A DNA stretch of 64,000 nucleotides from Variovorax sp. PBL-E5 (lineage in GTDB: Bacteria > Pseudomonadota > Gammaproteobacteria > Burkholderiales > Burkholderiaceae_C), in contig NZ_LR594671.1 of assembly GCF_901827185.1 (NCBI RefSeq), forward strand, positions 5,202,001-5,266,000, given 5' to 3'. The notes below the pieces were generated by a model that ran no database searches, was not told the DNA's origin, and saw only the letters and a program-made list of their open reading frames with translations. This document shows, one piece after another, positions 9,510-18,380 of the stretch. Made by a program: the position numbers and the translations under genes. Numbering within the stretch: position 1 is the first letter of the stretch; every line of letters starts with the position of its first letter.

Positions 9510-10434
9510 GGGCGCCTTTCTGGATGAAGTTCTTGGGCAGGCCGGCTTCGGGCGTCATGCCGTAGACCGGCTCGCCCGGCAGACCGGCGATGAGCGGCGC
9601 GCGCGCCGCGATGAGCCTGGCGACGTCGATGCCGGTGGCGATGCCCATCGCCTCGAACATGAAGACCAGGTCTTCCGTCACGACGTTGCCCGACGCGCCC
9701 GGCGCATAGGGACAGCCGCCGAGGCCGCCGAGCGAGGCATCGAAGGTGCGCACGCCCTCTTCATAAGCCGCGAGGCAGTTGGCGAGGCCGAGCCCGCGCG
9801 TGTTGTGCATGTGGGCCGCGCCCGCCTTGTCGCCGATCTCGGCGAAGAGCCGCCTGAACAGCCGCCGCACCTGCGCGGGATTGGCGTAGCCGACGGTGTC
9901 GGACAGGCCCGATTCGTCGGCGCCGGCGGCGATGCACTGCGCCGCGAGACGGATCACCTCGTCTTCGGGCACCGCGCCCTGCAGCGTGCAGCCGAAGGCG
10001 GTGGAGATGCCGGCCTCGAGCTTCACGTGGGGCGCGAGCGCGCGGCGCAGATCGGAGATGGCACGCACTTCCTCGACCATCTCCTCGCGCGTCCTGCGCA
10101 CGTTGGCCAGCGAATGAGCCGCACTCGCGGAGACCGGCACCGTGAGCTTGTGCACGCCCGCGGCCAGCGCCGCTTCGGCGCCCTTGCGGTTGGGCACCAG
10201 TGCCATCACGGTCAGGCCGGGCAAGGTGACGGCATGGCGCACCACCTCTGCGGCATCGGCCATCTGGGGCAGCAGGCGCGCGGGCACGAAGGAAGCGACC
10301 TCGATCTCGCGCACGCCGGCCGCGTGGAGCGCATCGATCCAGCGCAGCTTGTCGTGCGTGGGCATCGTGGCCTTGACGGACTGCAGGCCATCGCGCGGGC
10401 CGACTTCGCTGATGAGGACGTCGGGAGCTGTCAT
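9502..10434 (-). CDS. hydroxymethylglutaryl-CoA lyase-like enzyme
   Basis: A 310-residue TIM-barrel enzyme of the HMGL-like/DRE-TIM family. It has the metal-binding start EVGPRDGLQ, the conserved HMHNTRGLG block and the active-site signature GLGGCPYAPGASGN, whose Cys is catalytic in HMG-CoA lyase. Family members cleave HMG-CoA to acetyl-CoA and acetoacetate, the last step of leucine breakdown. Given the coupled CoA transferase, a related CoA-thioester substrate is equally possible. The ATG at 10434 is preceded by AGGAGA. First gene of the operon controlled from the 10435-10542 region. Confidence 0.9.
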   Translation of the reverse strand: MTAPDVLISEVGPRDGLQSVKATMPTHDKLRWIDALHAAGVREIEVASFVPARLLPQMADAAEVVRHAVTLPGLTVMALVPNRKGAEAALAAGVHKLTVPVSASAAHSLANVRRTREEMVEEVRAISDLRRALAPHVKLEAGISTAFGCTLQGAVPEDEVIRLAAQCIAAGADESGLSDTVGYANPAQVRRLFRRLFAEIGDKAGAAHMHNTRGLGLANCLAAYEEGVRTFDASLGGLGGCPYAPGASGNVVTEDLVFMFEAMGIATGIDVARLIAARAPLIAGLPGEPVYGMTPEAGLPKNFIQKGAHV

Positions 10435-10462
10435 GGGTGTCTTGTCTCCTGCGGGGCTGTGC

Positions 10463-10491
10463 TTGACAGTTCTATCTTGCAGAACTATATT
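10463..10491 (+). promoter_or_regulatory. sigma-70 promoter of the iclR-type gene with operator in the spacer
   Basis: TTGACA (10463-10468), a 17-base spacer and TATATT (10486-10491) form a near-consensus promoter reading toward the regulator at 10543. The inverted repeat AGTTCT (10468-10473) / AGAACT (10481-10486) fills the spacer, so a bound regulator would block this promoter. This suggests autoregulation. Confidence 0.75.
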
Positions 10492-10504
10492 CTGTTTAAC
10501 AGAA
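10490..10504. promoter_or_regulatory. palindromic operator between the divergent promoters
   Basis: TTCTGTTTAACAGAA is a perfect 15-base palindrome about a central T. It overlaps the ends of both -10 hexamers and shares TTCT/AGAA half-sites with the neighbouring AGTTCT-N7-AGAACT repeat. IclR regulators usually bind such short palindromes. That the divergent IclR protein binds here is inference. Confidence 0.65.
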
Positions 10505-10533
10505 TTAGATCCTGAATTACCCTCCACTGTCAA
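10504..10533 (-). promoter_or_regulatory. promoter of the HMGL-CoA transferase-Bug operon
   Basis: On the minus strand TTGACA (complement of 10528-10533), an 18-base spacer and TCTAAT (complement of 10504-10509) face the lyase gene. The -10 touches the palindromic operator, so the same regulator could control both directions. Confidence 0.65.
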
Positions 10534-10542
10534 GTCCGGCCC

Positions 10543-11283
10543 ATGCCCCGCAAAGCCCAAACCGAATCGGTGTCCGACCTGAATGCAGCGCCCGGCGGCG
10601 CCGCCGCGGTCGATCGCGCGCTCAGCCTCCTGTCGACGTTCCAGCCCGGCGACGAGGCGCTGACGCTGGCCCAGTTCGCCGAGCGCACGCAGCTCTACAA
10701 GAGCACCGTGCTGCGGCTGCTCGCGTCGCTGGAACACGCGCGCCTGATCCACCGGCAGGACGACGGCCGCTATGCGCTCGGCATGGAGATCGCGCGGCTG
10801 CACGCGCTGTATGCCGCCTCGCTCTCGCTCGACAACATCGTGCCGCCGGTGCTGCGCGGCCTCGTCGCCGCCACCGGCGAGAGTGCCGCCTACCACGTGC
10901 GCCAGCAGCAAGGCGCCAGCTGGGCACGCCTGTGCCTGTATCGCGTCGACTCGCCCCATGTCGTGCGCGACCACGTGCGCGCCGGCGACCTGCTGCCCGC
11001 CGACCGCGGCGCGGGCGCGCGCATCCTGATCGCCTTCGGCCCCGAGGCCGAACGGCCGCACGACGGCAAGGACGGCAAGCTCTGCGACACCATCCGACGC
11101 CAGGGCTACTGCGCACTGGTCGGCGACCGCTCCGCGGAACTGGCCGGCATCTCGGCACCCGTGTTCCGCGCCGATGGTTCGCTCGCGGGCGCGGTCACGC
11201 TCACGATGCCGGTCCATCGGTACGACAAGCGCTTCGTGCAGCCAGTGCGCGATGCAGCGGCTCGGCTCACCGGAAGGGTTTGA
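10543..11283 (+). CDS. IclR-family transcriptional regulator
   Basis: A 246-residue regulator. After a short tail comes an N-terminal winged HTH (about 20-80: AVDRALSLLSTF ... TLAQFAERTQLYKSTVLRLL, in part), then the IclR effector domain with SAAYHVRQQQGASWARLCLYRV. It is divergent from the HMGL-CoA transferase-Bug operon and shares a 108-base regulatory region with it. It most likely senses the imported acid or its CoA ester; the ligand is unknown. Confidence 0.92.
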   Translation: MPRKAQTESVSDLNAAPGGAAAVDRALSLLSTFQPGDEALTLAQFAERTQLYKSTVLRLLASLEHARLIHRQDDGRYALGMEIARLHALYAASLSLDNIVPPVLRGLVAATGESAAYHVRQQQGASWARLCLYRVDSPHVVRDHVRAGDLLPADRGAGARILIAFGPEAERPHDGKDGKLCDTIRRQGYCALVGDRSAELAGISAPVFRADGSLAGAVTLTMPVHRYDKRFVQPVRDAAARLTGRV

Positions 11284-11360
11284 TTACGTCGTTTTCAGTC
11301 ATTAATCAATCGCCTTTCGGCTTCTTAATGATTTGACGAGTATCAAATAAAGTAGAGCCT

Positions 11361-12047
11361 ATGCGCGCACCTTCCGCCGTCCTGTTCGATGCCTATGGCA
11401 CCCTGTTCGACGTCTACAGCGTCGGCGCGCTGGCCGAGCGCTTCTTTCCGGGGCAGGGCACCGCGCTCGCGCTCCTGTGGCGCGACAAGCAGATCGAGTA
11501 CACGCGACTGGTCACGACCAGCGACCACGGCGCGCACTACCAGCCGTTCTGGGATCTCACGCGCGCCGGGCTGCGCTATGCCTGCGCGCGCCTGCAGCTC
11601 GATCTGAACGCCGAGCGCGAAGCCGCGCTGATGGACCAGTACCGCCACCTGAGCGCCTTCGCCCAGGCCCGGCCCGTGCTGCAGGCGCTCCGGGAGCGCG
11701 GTGTCGTGACCGGCATCCTGTCGAACGGCGACCGCGGCATGCTCGACGCGGCGATCGCGAGCGCAGGTCTCGACGCGCTGCTCGACCACGTGATCAGCGT
11801 CGATCCGATCCGCAAGTACAAGACCCATCCCGATGCCTACCGGCTCGGCGTCGACGCCACCGGTTGCGCGGCCGGCGACATCGCCTTCGTCAGCAGCAAC
11901 AGCTGGGACGCGCTGGCCGCGACCTGGTACGGCTTTCGCACGCTCTGGATCAACCGCCAGGGCCTGCCCTTCGAGATGCTGGGCACCGCGCCCGAGCGCA
12001 TCGGCAGCGAGCTGAACGCGGTGCTCGACTTTTTCACTGCGGCCTGA
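11361..12047 (+). CDS. (S)-2-haloacid dehalogenase, type II
   Basis: A 228-residue HAD-superfamily enzyme that hydrolyses 2-haloalkanoic acids to 2-hydroxy acids with inversion. The catalytic residues of L-2-haloacid dehalogenase are all in place: nucleophile D10 in [11 protein letters not shown]41, S121-N122 (ILSNGD), K154 ([10 protein letters not shown]) and D183 (SSNSWDAL). Residue numbers almost match the well-studied Pseudomonas enzyme. The leader is AT-rich with an inverted repeat TCATTAA (11299-11305) / TTAATGA (11325-11331). Malate synthase G follows 37 bases later, which would fit use of glycolate from haloacetate. That link is inference. Confidence 0.9.
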   Translation: MRAPSAVLFDAYGTLFDVYSVGALAERFFPGQGTALALLWRDKQIEYTRLVTTSDHGAHYQPFWDLTRAGLRYACARLQLDLNAEREAALMDQYRHLSAFAQARPVLQALRERGVVTGILSNGDRGMLDAAIASAGLDALLDHVISVDPIRKYKTHPDAYRLGVDATGCAAGDIAFVSSNSWDALAATWYGFRTLWINRQGLPFEMLGTAPERIGSELNAVLDFFTAA

Positions 12048-12084
12048 ACCCCTTTCTTTTCCCCGTCTCTTTGGGAGTCTTTCC

Positions 12085-14262
12085 ATGACCGAACCACGCA
12101 CCACCGTCCACGGCCTCCAGGTCGCGACCGAACTCCATCGCTTCATCGAACAACAGGTGCTGCCCGCCGCCGGCGTCGACAGCGCGACCTTCTGGAAGGG
12201 CTTCGACGCGATCGTGACCGAGCTGGCGCCGAAGAACCTCGCGCTGCTGGCCGAGCGCGACCGCCTGCAGGCCGAGATGGACGCATGGCACAAGGCACAT
12301 CCCGGCCCGATCGCCGACATGCCGGCCTACCGCGCCTTCCTCGAATCGATCGGCTACCTGTTGCCGCAGCCGAAGGACGTGAAGACGACGACGGCCAACG
12401 TCGATGCCGAACTCGCACTGCAGGCCGGCCCGCAGCTGGTGGTGCCGATTCTCAATGCGCGCTATGCGCTCAACGCCGCCAACTCGCGCTGGGGCTCGCT
12501 GTACGACGCGCTCTATGGCACCGATGCGATTCCCGAAAGCGGCGGCGCCGAGAAGGGCAAGGGCTACAACCCGGCGCGCGGCGCGAAGGTGATCGATTTC
12601 GCACGCGGCGTGCTCGACCAGGCCGCGCCGCTCGCCAACGGCTCACACCGCCACGCGACCGGCTACACGGTCAAGGACGGCAAGCTGGTGGTCGCGCTGC
12701 AAAGCAGCAGCACCGGCCTGGCGGACCCGTCGCAGTTCGTCGGCTACCAGGGCGACGCGTCGGCGCCGAGTTCGGTGCTGATCAGGCACAACGGCATCCA
12801 CCTCGACATCCGGATCGACCGCAGCACCACCATCGGTCAAAGCGATGCGGCCGGCGTCAGCGACGTGATCGTCGAAGCCGCGCTTTCCACCATCCTCGAC
12901 CTCGAGGACTCGGTGGCCGTGGTCGATGCGGCCGACAAGGTGCTCGCCTATTCGAACTGGCTCGGCATCCTGCAAGGCACGCTGACCGAGGAAGTGTCCA
13001 AGGGCGGCAAGACCTTCACGCGCGGCCTCAACCCCGACCGCGAGTACACCGGTGCCGACGGCAGGCCGGTGAAGCTGCACGGCCGCTCGCTGATGTTCGT
13101 GCGCAACGTGGGCCACCTGATGACCAACCCGGCGATCCTCTACGGCGGCGGCAAGGAAATTCCCGAAGGCATCATGGATGCAGTCGTCACCACCACCATC
13201 GCCACCGTCGACCTGAAGCGCAAGGGCAACTCGCGCACCGGCAGTGTCTACATCGTCAAGCCCAAGATGCATGGCCCGGCCGAGGTCGCGTTCGCAAGCG
13301 AACTCTTCGGCCGCGTCGAGCAGCTGCTCGGCCTGCCGGCCAACACCGTCAAGCTCGGCATCATGGACGAGGAGCGCCGCACCAGCATCAACCTCAAGGC
13401 CTGCATCGCTGAAGCCGCCGCGCGCGTGGCCTTCATCAACACCGGCTTCCTGGACCGCACCGGCGACGAGATGCACACCGCCATGCAGGCCGGCCCGATG
13501 CTGCGCAAGGGCGACATGAAGAGCACGCCGTGGATCGCCGCCTACGAGAAGAGCAACGTGCTGGTCGGCCTCTCGTGCGGCCTGCGCGGCAAGGCGCAGA
13601 TCGGCAAGGGCATGTGGGCCATGCCCGACCTGATGGCCGCGATGCTCGAGCAGAAGATCGCGCACCCCAGGGCCGGCGCCAACACCGCCTGGGTGCCCTC
13701 GCCCACCGCCGCCACGCTGCATGCCCTGCACTACCACCAGGTCAACGTGGCCGAAGTGCAGAAGGAGCTCGAGAAGATCGACGCCAATGCCGAGCGCGAC
13801 AACATCCTGAACGACCTGCTCCAGGTGCCTGTCGCGCCCGAGGCGAAGTGGTCGGCCGAGGAGCGCCAGCAGGAACTCGACAACAACGTGCAAGGCATCC
13901 TCGGCTACGTGGTGCGCTGGATCGACCAGGGTGTCGGCTGCTCGAAGGTGCCCGACATCCACGACATCGGCCTGATGGAAGACCGCGCGACGCTGCGCAT
14001 CTCGAGCCAGCACATCGCCAACTGGCTGCTGCACGGCGTGGTGACGAAGGCGCAGGTCGATGCCACCTTCCAACGCATGGCGGCCGTGGTCGACCAGCAG
14101 AATGCGGGCGACCCGCTCTACCGGAACATGGCCGGCCACTTCGACACGTCGGCCGCCTACCAGGCCGCGCAGGACCTGGTGTTCAAGGGCATCGAGCAAC
14201 CCAGCGGCTATACCGAGCCGCTGTTGCACGCGTGGCGCTTGAAGGTGAAGGGCAAGGCCTGA
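12085..14262 (+). CDS. glcB: malate synthase G
   Basis: A 725-residue malate synthase of the G isoform, condensing glyoxylate with acetyl-CoA to malate. Length and motifs fit: [21 protein letters not shown] block ([20 protein letters not shown]), the [11 protein letters not shown] region, [18 protein letters not shown] and the C-terminal [11 protein letters not shown]. It has GGGAG before the ATG. It may be cotranscribed with the dehalogenase. Its last 80 bases overlap the 3' end of a convergent KfrB-like gene, which marks the left edge of an accessory island. Confidence 0.95.
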   Translation: MTEPRTTVHGLQVATELHRFIEQQVLPAAGVDSATFWKGFDAIVTELAPKNLALLAERDRLQAEMDAWHKAHPGPIADMPAYRAFLESIGYLLPQPKDVKTTTANVDAELALQAGPQLVVPILNARYALNAANSRWGSLYDALYGTDAIPESGGAEKGKGYNPARGAKVIDFARGVLDQAAPLANGSHRHATGYTVKDGKLVVALQSSSTGLADPSQFVGYQGDASAPSSVLIRHNGIHLDIRIDRSTTIGQSDAAGVSDVIVEAALSTILDLEDSVAVVDAADKVLAYSNWLGILQGTLTEEVSKGGKTFTRGLNPDREYTGADGRPVKLHGRSLMFVRNVGHLMTNPAILYGGGKEIPEGIMDAVVTTTIATVDLKRKGNSRTGSVYIVKPKMHGPAEVAFASELFGRVEQLLGLPANTVKLGIMDEERRTSINLKACIAEAAARVAFINTGFLDRTGDEMHTAMQAGPMLRKGDMKSTPWIAAYEKSNVLVGLSCGLRGKAQIGKGMWAMPDLMAAMLEQKIAHPRAGANTAWVPSPTAATLHALHYHQVNVAEVQKELEKIDANAERDNILNDLLQVPVAPEAKWSAEERQQELDNNVQGILGYVVRWIDQGVGCSKVPDIHDIGLMEDRATLRISSQHIANWLLHGVVTKAQVDATFQRMAAVVDQQNAGDPLYRNMAGHFDTSAAYQAAQDLVFKGIEQPSGYTEPLLHAWRLKVKGKA

Positions 14263-14767
14263 GCTTCTCGATCAGCGCCTGCTTGACTTCATCGAGCTGG
14301 CGCGCGAAGACGCCGTAGCTGTCGGTGCCGGTGTCTTTGCCGAGCCGCTCCTCGGCGGCCCGATGGATGCGGCCGAAGATCTCTTCGATGGCCGCGCGCT
14401 CCGGGTCGTGGAACCGGGCCTCGGCGCTGGCGCCGACATAGCGGATCTGCATCTGCACGCCGCTCAGGCGGTTCTCGCTCGCGCGCCGGCGCAGGTTGTC
14501 GTTGGCCGAGACATCGACATCGGTCAGCCGATGCACGACCACGCTTTTCTCGCCCACTCTCTGAACCAGATAAGCGCCGCTTGAAATCACCGGCCCGGTG
14601 TAGCAACCGTTCTCGCGCGGCGCCGCGAGCTCGACGCCGGCACCCCAGTGCGCCTGCGCATCCTGTCGCAGCGTGTAGGGCAACTGACTGGCCTCATGCA
14701 GACGGCGTCCAACGCCGCTCTGCGCTCGCCTTTCCTGCAGACGCGACACGTCCCTTTTAGGATTCAT
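14183..14767 (-). CDS. KfrB-domain hypothetical protein
   Basis: A 194-residue protein. The middle (about 45-105) resembles the KfrB domain of plasmid proteins: [19 protein letters not shown] followed by VVVHRLTD and a VQMQIRYVG strand. The function of that domain is not well defined. I chose the ATG at 14765-14767, which has AGGAGAGG just upstream, over an in-frame start 129 bases earlier. After QALIEKLR the frame runs on into the antisense strand of glcB and ends in low-complexity residues, so the true C-terminus may have been lost at a recombination joint. Signs of transfer: a plasmid-type domain next to an island. Confidence 0.6.
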   Translation of the reverse strand: MNPKRDVSRLQERRAQSGVGRRLHEASQLPYTLRQDAQAHWGAGVELAAPRENGCYTGPVISSGAYLVQRVGEKSVVVHRLTDVDVSANDNLRRRASENRLSGVQMQIRYVGASAEARFHDPERAAIEEIFGRIHRAAEERLGKDTGTDSYGVFARQLDEVKQALIEKLRPCPSPSSATRATAARYSRWVARCP

Positions 14768-14806
14768 GACCTCTCCTGTGTGACAGCAAACAAACTTCGT
14801 GGCCCG

Positions 14807-14822
14807 ATCCGCTGAAGCGGAT
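14807..14822. repeat. short perfect inverted repeat
   Basis: ATCCGCT and AGCGGAT flank a 2-base centre, 40 bases upstream of the KfrB-like gene. It could be an operator for that gene. The rest of 14768-15003 shows no gene, only the leader of the BetR-receiver gene. Confidence 0.35.
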
Positions 14823-15003
14823 TCTGTTGGCTCTTCACCGGTCTCGCGGCATGCCGAGGCGGCAACTAAGATCACGCGGTCGCACCTGAACAGCAAGTCC
14901 AGTGAAGCTCGCGAGATACGCTAGTTAGCGCGCATTATGCTGATTCTCAGGCGTCGAATTAAGAAAAATCGCGCATCCAACGCGAGCCATCGGGAGAGCC
15001 GCC

Positions 15004-15852
15004 ATGACTGATTCCACCTACCCGGTCGATTCGACTTCCGAGACCCTGGCCGCTCAATGCGTGCGGGCCTTGCTGGACCGCCACGGCGTTCCCCGGCGCA
15101 AGCATTCGACGGTCGTGACCGAGGTCCTCAAGCTCTCGTATTCGCAGGGGCATCGCCGCCTCACCACCGACGCCACGTGGACACTCGAAGAGCTGCGCAC
15201 GCTCGCCGAACACCACGGCGAATCGCTGGCCGGCATGGTGTCGCTCGGGCAGCTGGGCGAGATGCAGCGCGGCACGCTGAGGATCGGCACGACGAACATC
15301 GCATGCCGATTCGCTCGCGGCGCGCCGGTCCACAAGCCGCGCCCCGGCGCCCTCGTCGCGGCATGGGTCGAATCGGATTGGCATGTGGTGCCGGCCGAGG
15401 ACAATCTGACGCGGCAGGCGTACGACATCGTTCGGCTGGTGATCGAGCCCGCTTCGGCCGCGAGCCGCCGCATTGCGGTACTCGACGACCATACCGACAG
15501 CGCCGAGACGATCGCCGGCTATCTTAAGTCGGCCGGCTACGACGCCGCGCCCTTCACCGACCTCGCATCGATCACGGCCGCGTCCGAAGACGGCCACTTC
15601 GACGGCTATGTATTGGACTGGATCATCGAGACAAACGGCCGCAAGGACACGGTGCGCCAACTCGTCGCATCGATCCGATCGCGCGATGCGCATTGCCCGA
15701 TCGTCGTCCTGACCGGAGAAGTCGAGACTGGCATGGCCGACGAATCCGACATCGCGACGGCCATGGCCCGATACCGGCTCAAGTTCTTCGAGAAGCCAGC
15801 GCGGCTTTCGATTATTTCCGCTGCGCTGGCAGGATCTTTTTCGGCTGCGTGA
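15004..15852 (+). CDS. BetR-domain / receiver response regulator
   Basis: A 282-residue protein. Residues about 10-75 look like the BetR helix-turn-helix domain (CVRALLDRHGVPRRKHSTVV, then a Ser/His-rich turn and TLEELRTLAEHHGESL). A linker follows, then a C-terminal receiver domain at about 160-280: VLDDHTDS acidic pair, phospho-accepting Asp in DGYVLDWI, Thr in VVLTGE and Lys in FFEKPA. The order HTH-then-receiver is the reverse of most response regulators. Its 3' end overlaps the convergent hybrid kinase gene by 41 bases. A two-component pair is the obvious reading. GGGAGAG precedes the start. Confidence 0.8.
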   Translation: MTDSTYPVDSTSETLAAQCVRALLDRHGVPRRKHSTVVTEVLKLSYSQGHRRLTTDATWTLEELRTLAEHHGESLAGMVSLGQLGEMQRGTLRIGTTNIACRFARGAPVHKPRPGALVAAWVESDWHVVPAEDNLTRQAYDIVRLVIEPASAASRRIAVLDDHTDSAETIAGYLKSAGYDAAPFTDLASITAASEDGHFDGYVLDWIIETNGRKDTVRQLVASIRSRDAHCPIVVLTGEVETGMADESDIATAMARYRLKFFEKPARLSIISAALAGSFSAA

Positions 15853-17554
15853 GAGCGGCGATCTGTTCGCGGCGGACAGGCTTCTCGAGCACGGTGTCGA
15901 ATGCACCCAACTCGCTTTTCCACGCGCGACCTGATGCCATTGCAACCAAGCGCACATGGCCATTCAGGCTGCAGGCCCTCACTTTCGCCACCAGCTCGGC
16001 GCCCGAACTGGAGAGCATTTCAAGATCGATCAGAACCGTCCCGTAGCAATGCGCGGCGAGCAGGTTCAGCGCGACGGCCGTGGAGCCTGCCGTGTCGCAG
16101 CGCAATGCCAGCGCCGCGCATGCGTGCACCATCTCTTCCATGCGCTCCGAGCCGTCGCCGACGATCAGAAGCCGCCTTTCCCCACTGCCTTCGACCGGCG
16201 CGCGATCTTCGGCCACCACGGCGGGAATGATCAGATCAACGGTCGTTCCACCGCCCTTCGTTTCCGAGATTTGGATCGAACCGCCAAGCTGCTGGAGCAA
16301 GGCCCGCACCACCGCCAACCCGATACCACGCCCTCTGCCGGGCTGATGCGGCTCGGGCTCGAGTCCCTGCGTCACCGTGCCGGCTGCATTCGCGGGAAGG
16401 CCGGGACCCGTGTCCGCCACGCGAAGACGCAACGCCGCCTTCGATGTGTCGAAGGGCAGCAGCGTGACGGCCACGCGGCCCTGGTTCGTGTACTTGACGG
16501 CGTTGTCGATCAGGTTCTGCAGCAGCTGGCCGATGCGCGCACCGTCGGCCACGGCGAAGATGGGATCCGAAGGCGTTTCCACCGTCAGCTCCAGGCCCTT
16601 GGCCTCGGCGGCCTCCGTCGCATCCTGGACCATCTCCCGAACCAGCGCCGAGGCTTCGAAGACCTCGGGCCTCAGCTCGATGCGGCCGGTCTGTCCGCGC
16701 GCCAGCGTCAGCAGATCCCGGAGGTGCACGGCGAGTTCGTCGGCAGATCGCCGAATGCGCCGGGTCACCGACGCTTGCTCCGGCAAGGCCTGCTGACTTT
16801 CTTCGAGAACGTCGAGTGCGGAGATGATGCTTTGAAGCGGGGATCGGAGCTCGTGGCTGACCATGCTGAGGAATTGGGTCTTGGCTTGTACGGCGATGTG
16901 CTCGGCTTCGAGGGCGCGTTCGCGTGCTGTCACTTTCCGAAAGCGCGACCATGAAAAACTCACGCACAGAACGCATACCAACATCAGACCGAAGTCGATC
17001 CATATCGCGATCCAGAGAAGTTGCCGTTGCTTCAGCAAGCTCTCCAGCGCGGTGCTCGATGCCTCCATTTCCTCCATCCGGACCTCATTGGCGAGAGCCA
17101 GAATCGTCCCTTCGATATCAGAGAATTCCTGCAACAGATCATCTGCACGCGCGCGCAACCCATCGATCGAGTCAAGCATAGGATTCACGCGACGATGGAA
17201 TGCGACAATCTTCTCCTTACCGGCTTCAAAGCCGGGAATGCTTTCGAAGAATGTCGTCAGCTCGGAGTCACCGGTCAGAATCAGCGCCTTGGACATCAGG
17301 ACGTCGACGCGCTTCGACAGCTCGTCGTCGTCGATATCACCATGGAGAGCAAGGATCTCCGTCGCTTCGCGCATGCGCAAGTACGCCATCTCGTATTGCG
17401 CCACTGTCCAGTAGTAGCCCTCGTAGGGTCCTTTGGTGCGCACGATCACCTTGTCGAGATGCGAAATCCAACATGCGACCGCAATGAAGGAAATGACAAC
17501 GACCACCAATGCGGCGATGACGACATTGCGTCCTGACGGCAGCGCGAGCCGCAT
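15812..17554 (-). CDS. hybrid sensor histidine kinase with C-terminal receiver
   Basis: A 580-residue inner-membrane kinase. It has TM1 at about 11-31, a helical periplasmic domain of about 150 residues, TM2 at about 181-203, HisKA (FLSMVSHELRSPLQS) and an HATPase domain with N box (QNLIDNAVKYT), G1 (VADTGPGL) and G2 (GRGIGLAVV). The terminal receiver has GDGSE, Asp in LIDLEM and Lys in LEKPV, though the usual Ser/Thr strand reads VAMASG. It starts 4 bases after a small periplasmic protein gene, its likely sensing partner, and ends over the convergent BetR-receiver gene. Confidence 0.88.
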   Translation of the reverse strand: MRLALPSGRNVVIAALVVVVISFIAVACWISHLDKVIVRTKGPYEGYYWTVAQYEMAYLRMREATEILALHGDIDDDELSKRVDVLMSKALILTGDSELTTFFESIPGFEAGKEKIVAFHRRVNPMLDSIDGLRARADDLLQEFSDIEGTILALANEVRMEEMEASSTALESLLKQRQLLWIAIWIDFGLMLVCVLCVSFSWSRFRKVTARERALEAEHIAVQAKTQFLSMVSHELRSPLQSIISALDVLEESQQALPEQASVTRRIRRSADELAVHLRDLLTLARGQTGRIELRPEVFEASALVREMVQDATEAAEAKGLELTVETPSDPIFAVADGARIGQLLQNLIDNAVKYTNQGRVAVTLLPFDTSKAALRLRVADTGPGLPANAAGTVTQGLEPEPHQPGRGRGIGLAVVRALLQQLGGSIQISETKGGGTTVDLIIPAVVAEDRAPVEGSGERRLLIVGDGSERMEEMVHACAALALRCDTAGSTAVALNLLAAHCYGTVLIDLEMLSSSGAELVAKVRACSLNGHVRLVAMASGRAWKSELGAFDTVLEKPVRREQIAALTQPKKILPAQRK

Positions 17555-17558
17555 GCTT

Positions 17559-18062
17559 CTATTCGACCACAGTGATGCGCCGTACTTGCCAGACGAACCT
17601 GGCTTGCGCGGGCGGTGTGCTGAGCTTTTCCGGATACTTGTCTCGTGGGTACATCACGAACAGCGGGCCATGATCGCGTGCAGTCATGCGCTTCCCATTC
17701 CGGCTGCGAGCGAGGATAGGAGCATAAGTCTGAAGGTCGGACATCGGAACGCGAGCACTGTAGTCGTCGAGCGCATCCACATCCAGCCACGATCCAACGG
17801 CCCCGACATGAGCCAGTACCTCCGATAGCAATGGGCCATCGAACTTTGATCGAGGAACCCACGGGGTAGTCGTGGTGATGGAAGCCTGCGGCAACGACAT
17901 GAACTCTTCTTCGCTGAACCGGTAGGTCCTCGCTTCTTCGTCCGTGAACTTTCGGATGCTGCCGCGGATGGTCAGGAAAGCGTGGGAGTCTTCGGCAGAG
18001 TGCGCGAGCCGGGCCAGCATACCGAACGAAAGGAGCGCCAACAAAGGCCTTCTATAGATCAT
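17559..18062 (-). CDS. small periplasmic molybdopterin-binding-fold (SUOX-like) protein
   Basis: A 167-residue exported protein with a signal peptide (MIYRRPLLALLSFGMLARLAHSA). The mature part (AFLTIRGSIRKFTDEEARTY ... FVMYPRDKYP ... VWQVRRITVVE) resembles the small proteins annotated as oxidoreductase molybdopterin-binding. It contains no cysteine at all, so the Cys that binds molybdenum in sulfite oxidases is missing and a redox role is doubtful. Being first in an operon with the sensor kinase, it may instead be a periplasmic ligand-binding partner. The ATG at 18062 is favoured by AAGGGA upstream. A decayed second copy lies at 19997-20170. Confidence 0.65.
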   Translation of the reverse strand: MIYRRPLLALLSFGMLARLAHSAEDSHAFLTIRGSIRKFTDEEARTYRFSEEEFMSLPQASITTTTPWVPRSKFDGPLLSEVLAHVGAVGSWLDVDALDDYSARVPMSDLQTYAPILARSRNGKRMTARDHGPLFVMYPRDKYPEKLSTPPAQARFVWQVRRITVVE

Positions 18063-18380
18063 GCGATTCCCTTGCGACAGCACTAACAAGTCGTGATTAG
18101 TCCTATGTCGCAATCATCAGGGCTAACAAGAAAGCGCGATACCAAATAAACACGCACGATCAACAAGAATTCGGCCGTCTCTCCAACATTGTTGATCTCA
18201 CGGACTTCTTTTCTTATGCAGCGCAATAGGCAAATTTTATGTAGTGATTCGTTGCAAGGAATGTGTCGGCCGCTCAAGACATTCTTGTGCTTGTGATCAA
18301 TCTCCGATGTCTCTATATTTGCACCGCCCTGCGTTTCTGCGGTGGGGTAAAAAAACAGATGTCCAGGGAGATTGGCACAC
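18063..18380. other. 318-base intergenic region at the left side of the Rhs remnant
   Basis: No gene is seen. It holds the leader of the periplasmic-protein/kinase operon (minus strand), including an inverted repeat ACTAA (18082-18086) / TTAGT (18097-18101), and the leader of the Rhs remnant (plus strand). The stretch is visibly more AT-rich than the flanking core genes. A diverged second copy of 18110-18256 lies at 20737-20882. Confidence 0.6.
18110..18256. repeat. diverged duplicate, copy A (upstream region of the periplasmic gene)
   Basis: It opens with GCAATCATCAGGGCTAACAA and contains ATACCAAA, GCGCAATAGGCA and CGTTGCAA. The region at 20737-20882 shows the same words in the same order and spacing, including GCAATCATCAGGG, TAACAAGAAA, ACACCAAA, GGGCAATAGGCA and CGTTGCAA. 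Identity is roughly two thirds by eye. Confidence 0.65.

Noticed and set aside
11299..11331. TCATTAA/TTAATGA as a terminator of the IclR gene
   Set aside because: The stem is AT-only with a 19-base loop and no T-run, so it is more likely a regulatory palindrome or chance.
14768..15003. Attachment site or integrase remnant at the island's left edge
   Set aside because: No direct repeat with the right edge, tRNA 3' end or integrase motif could be seen.
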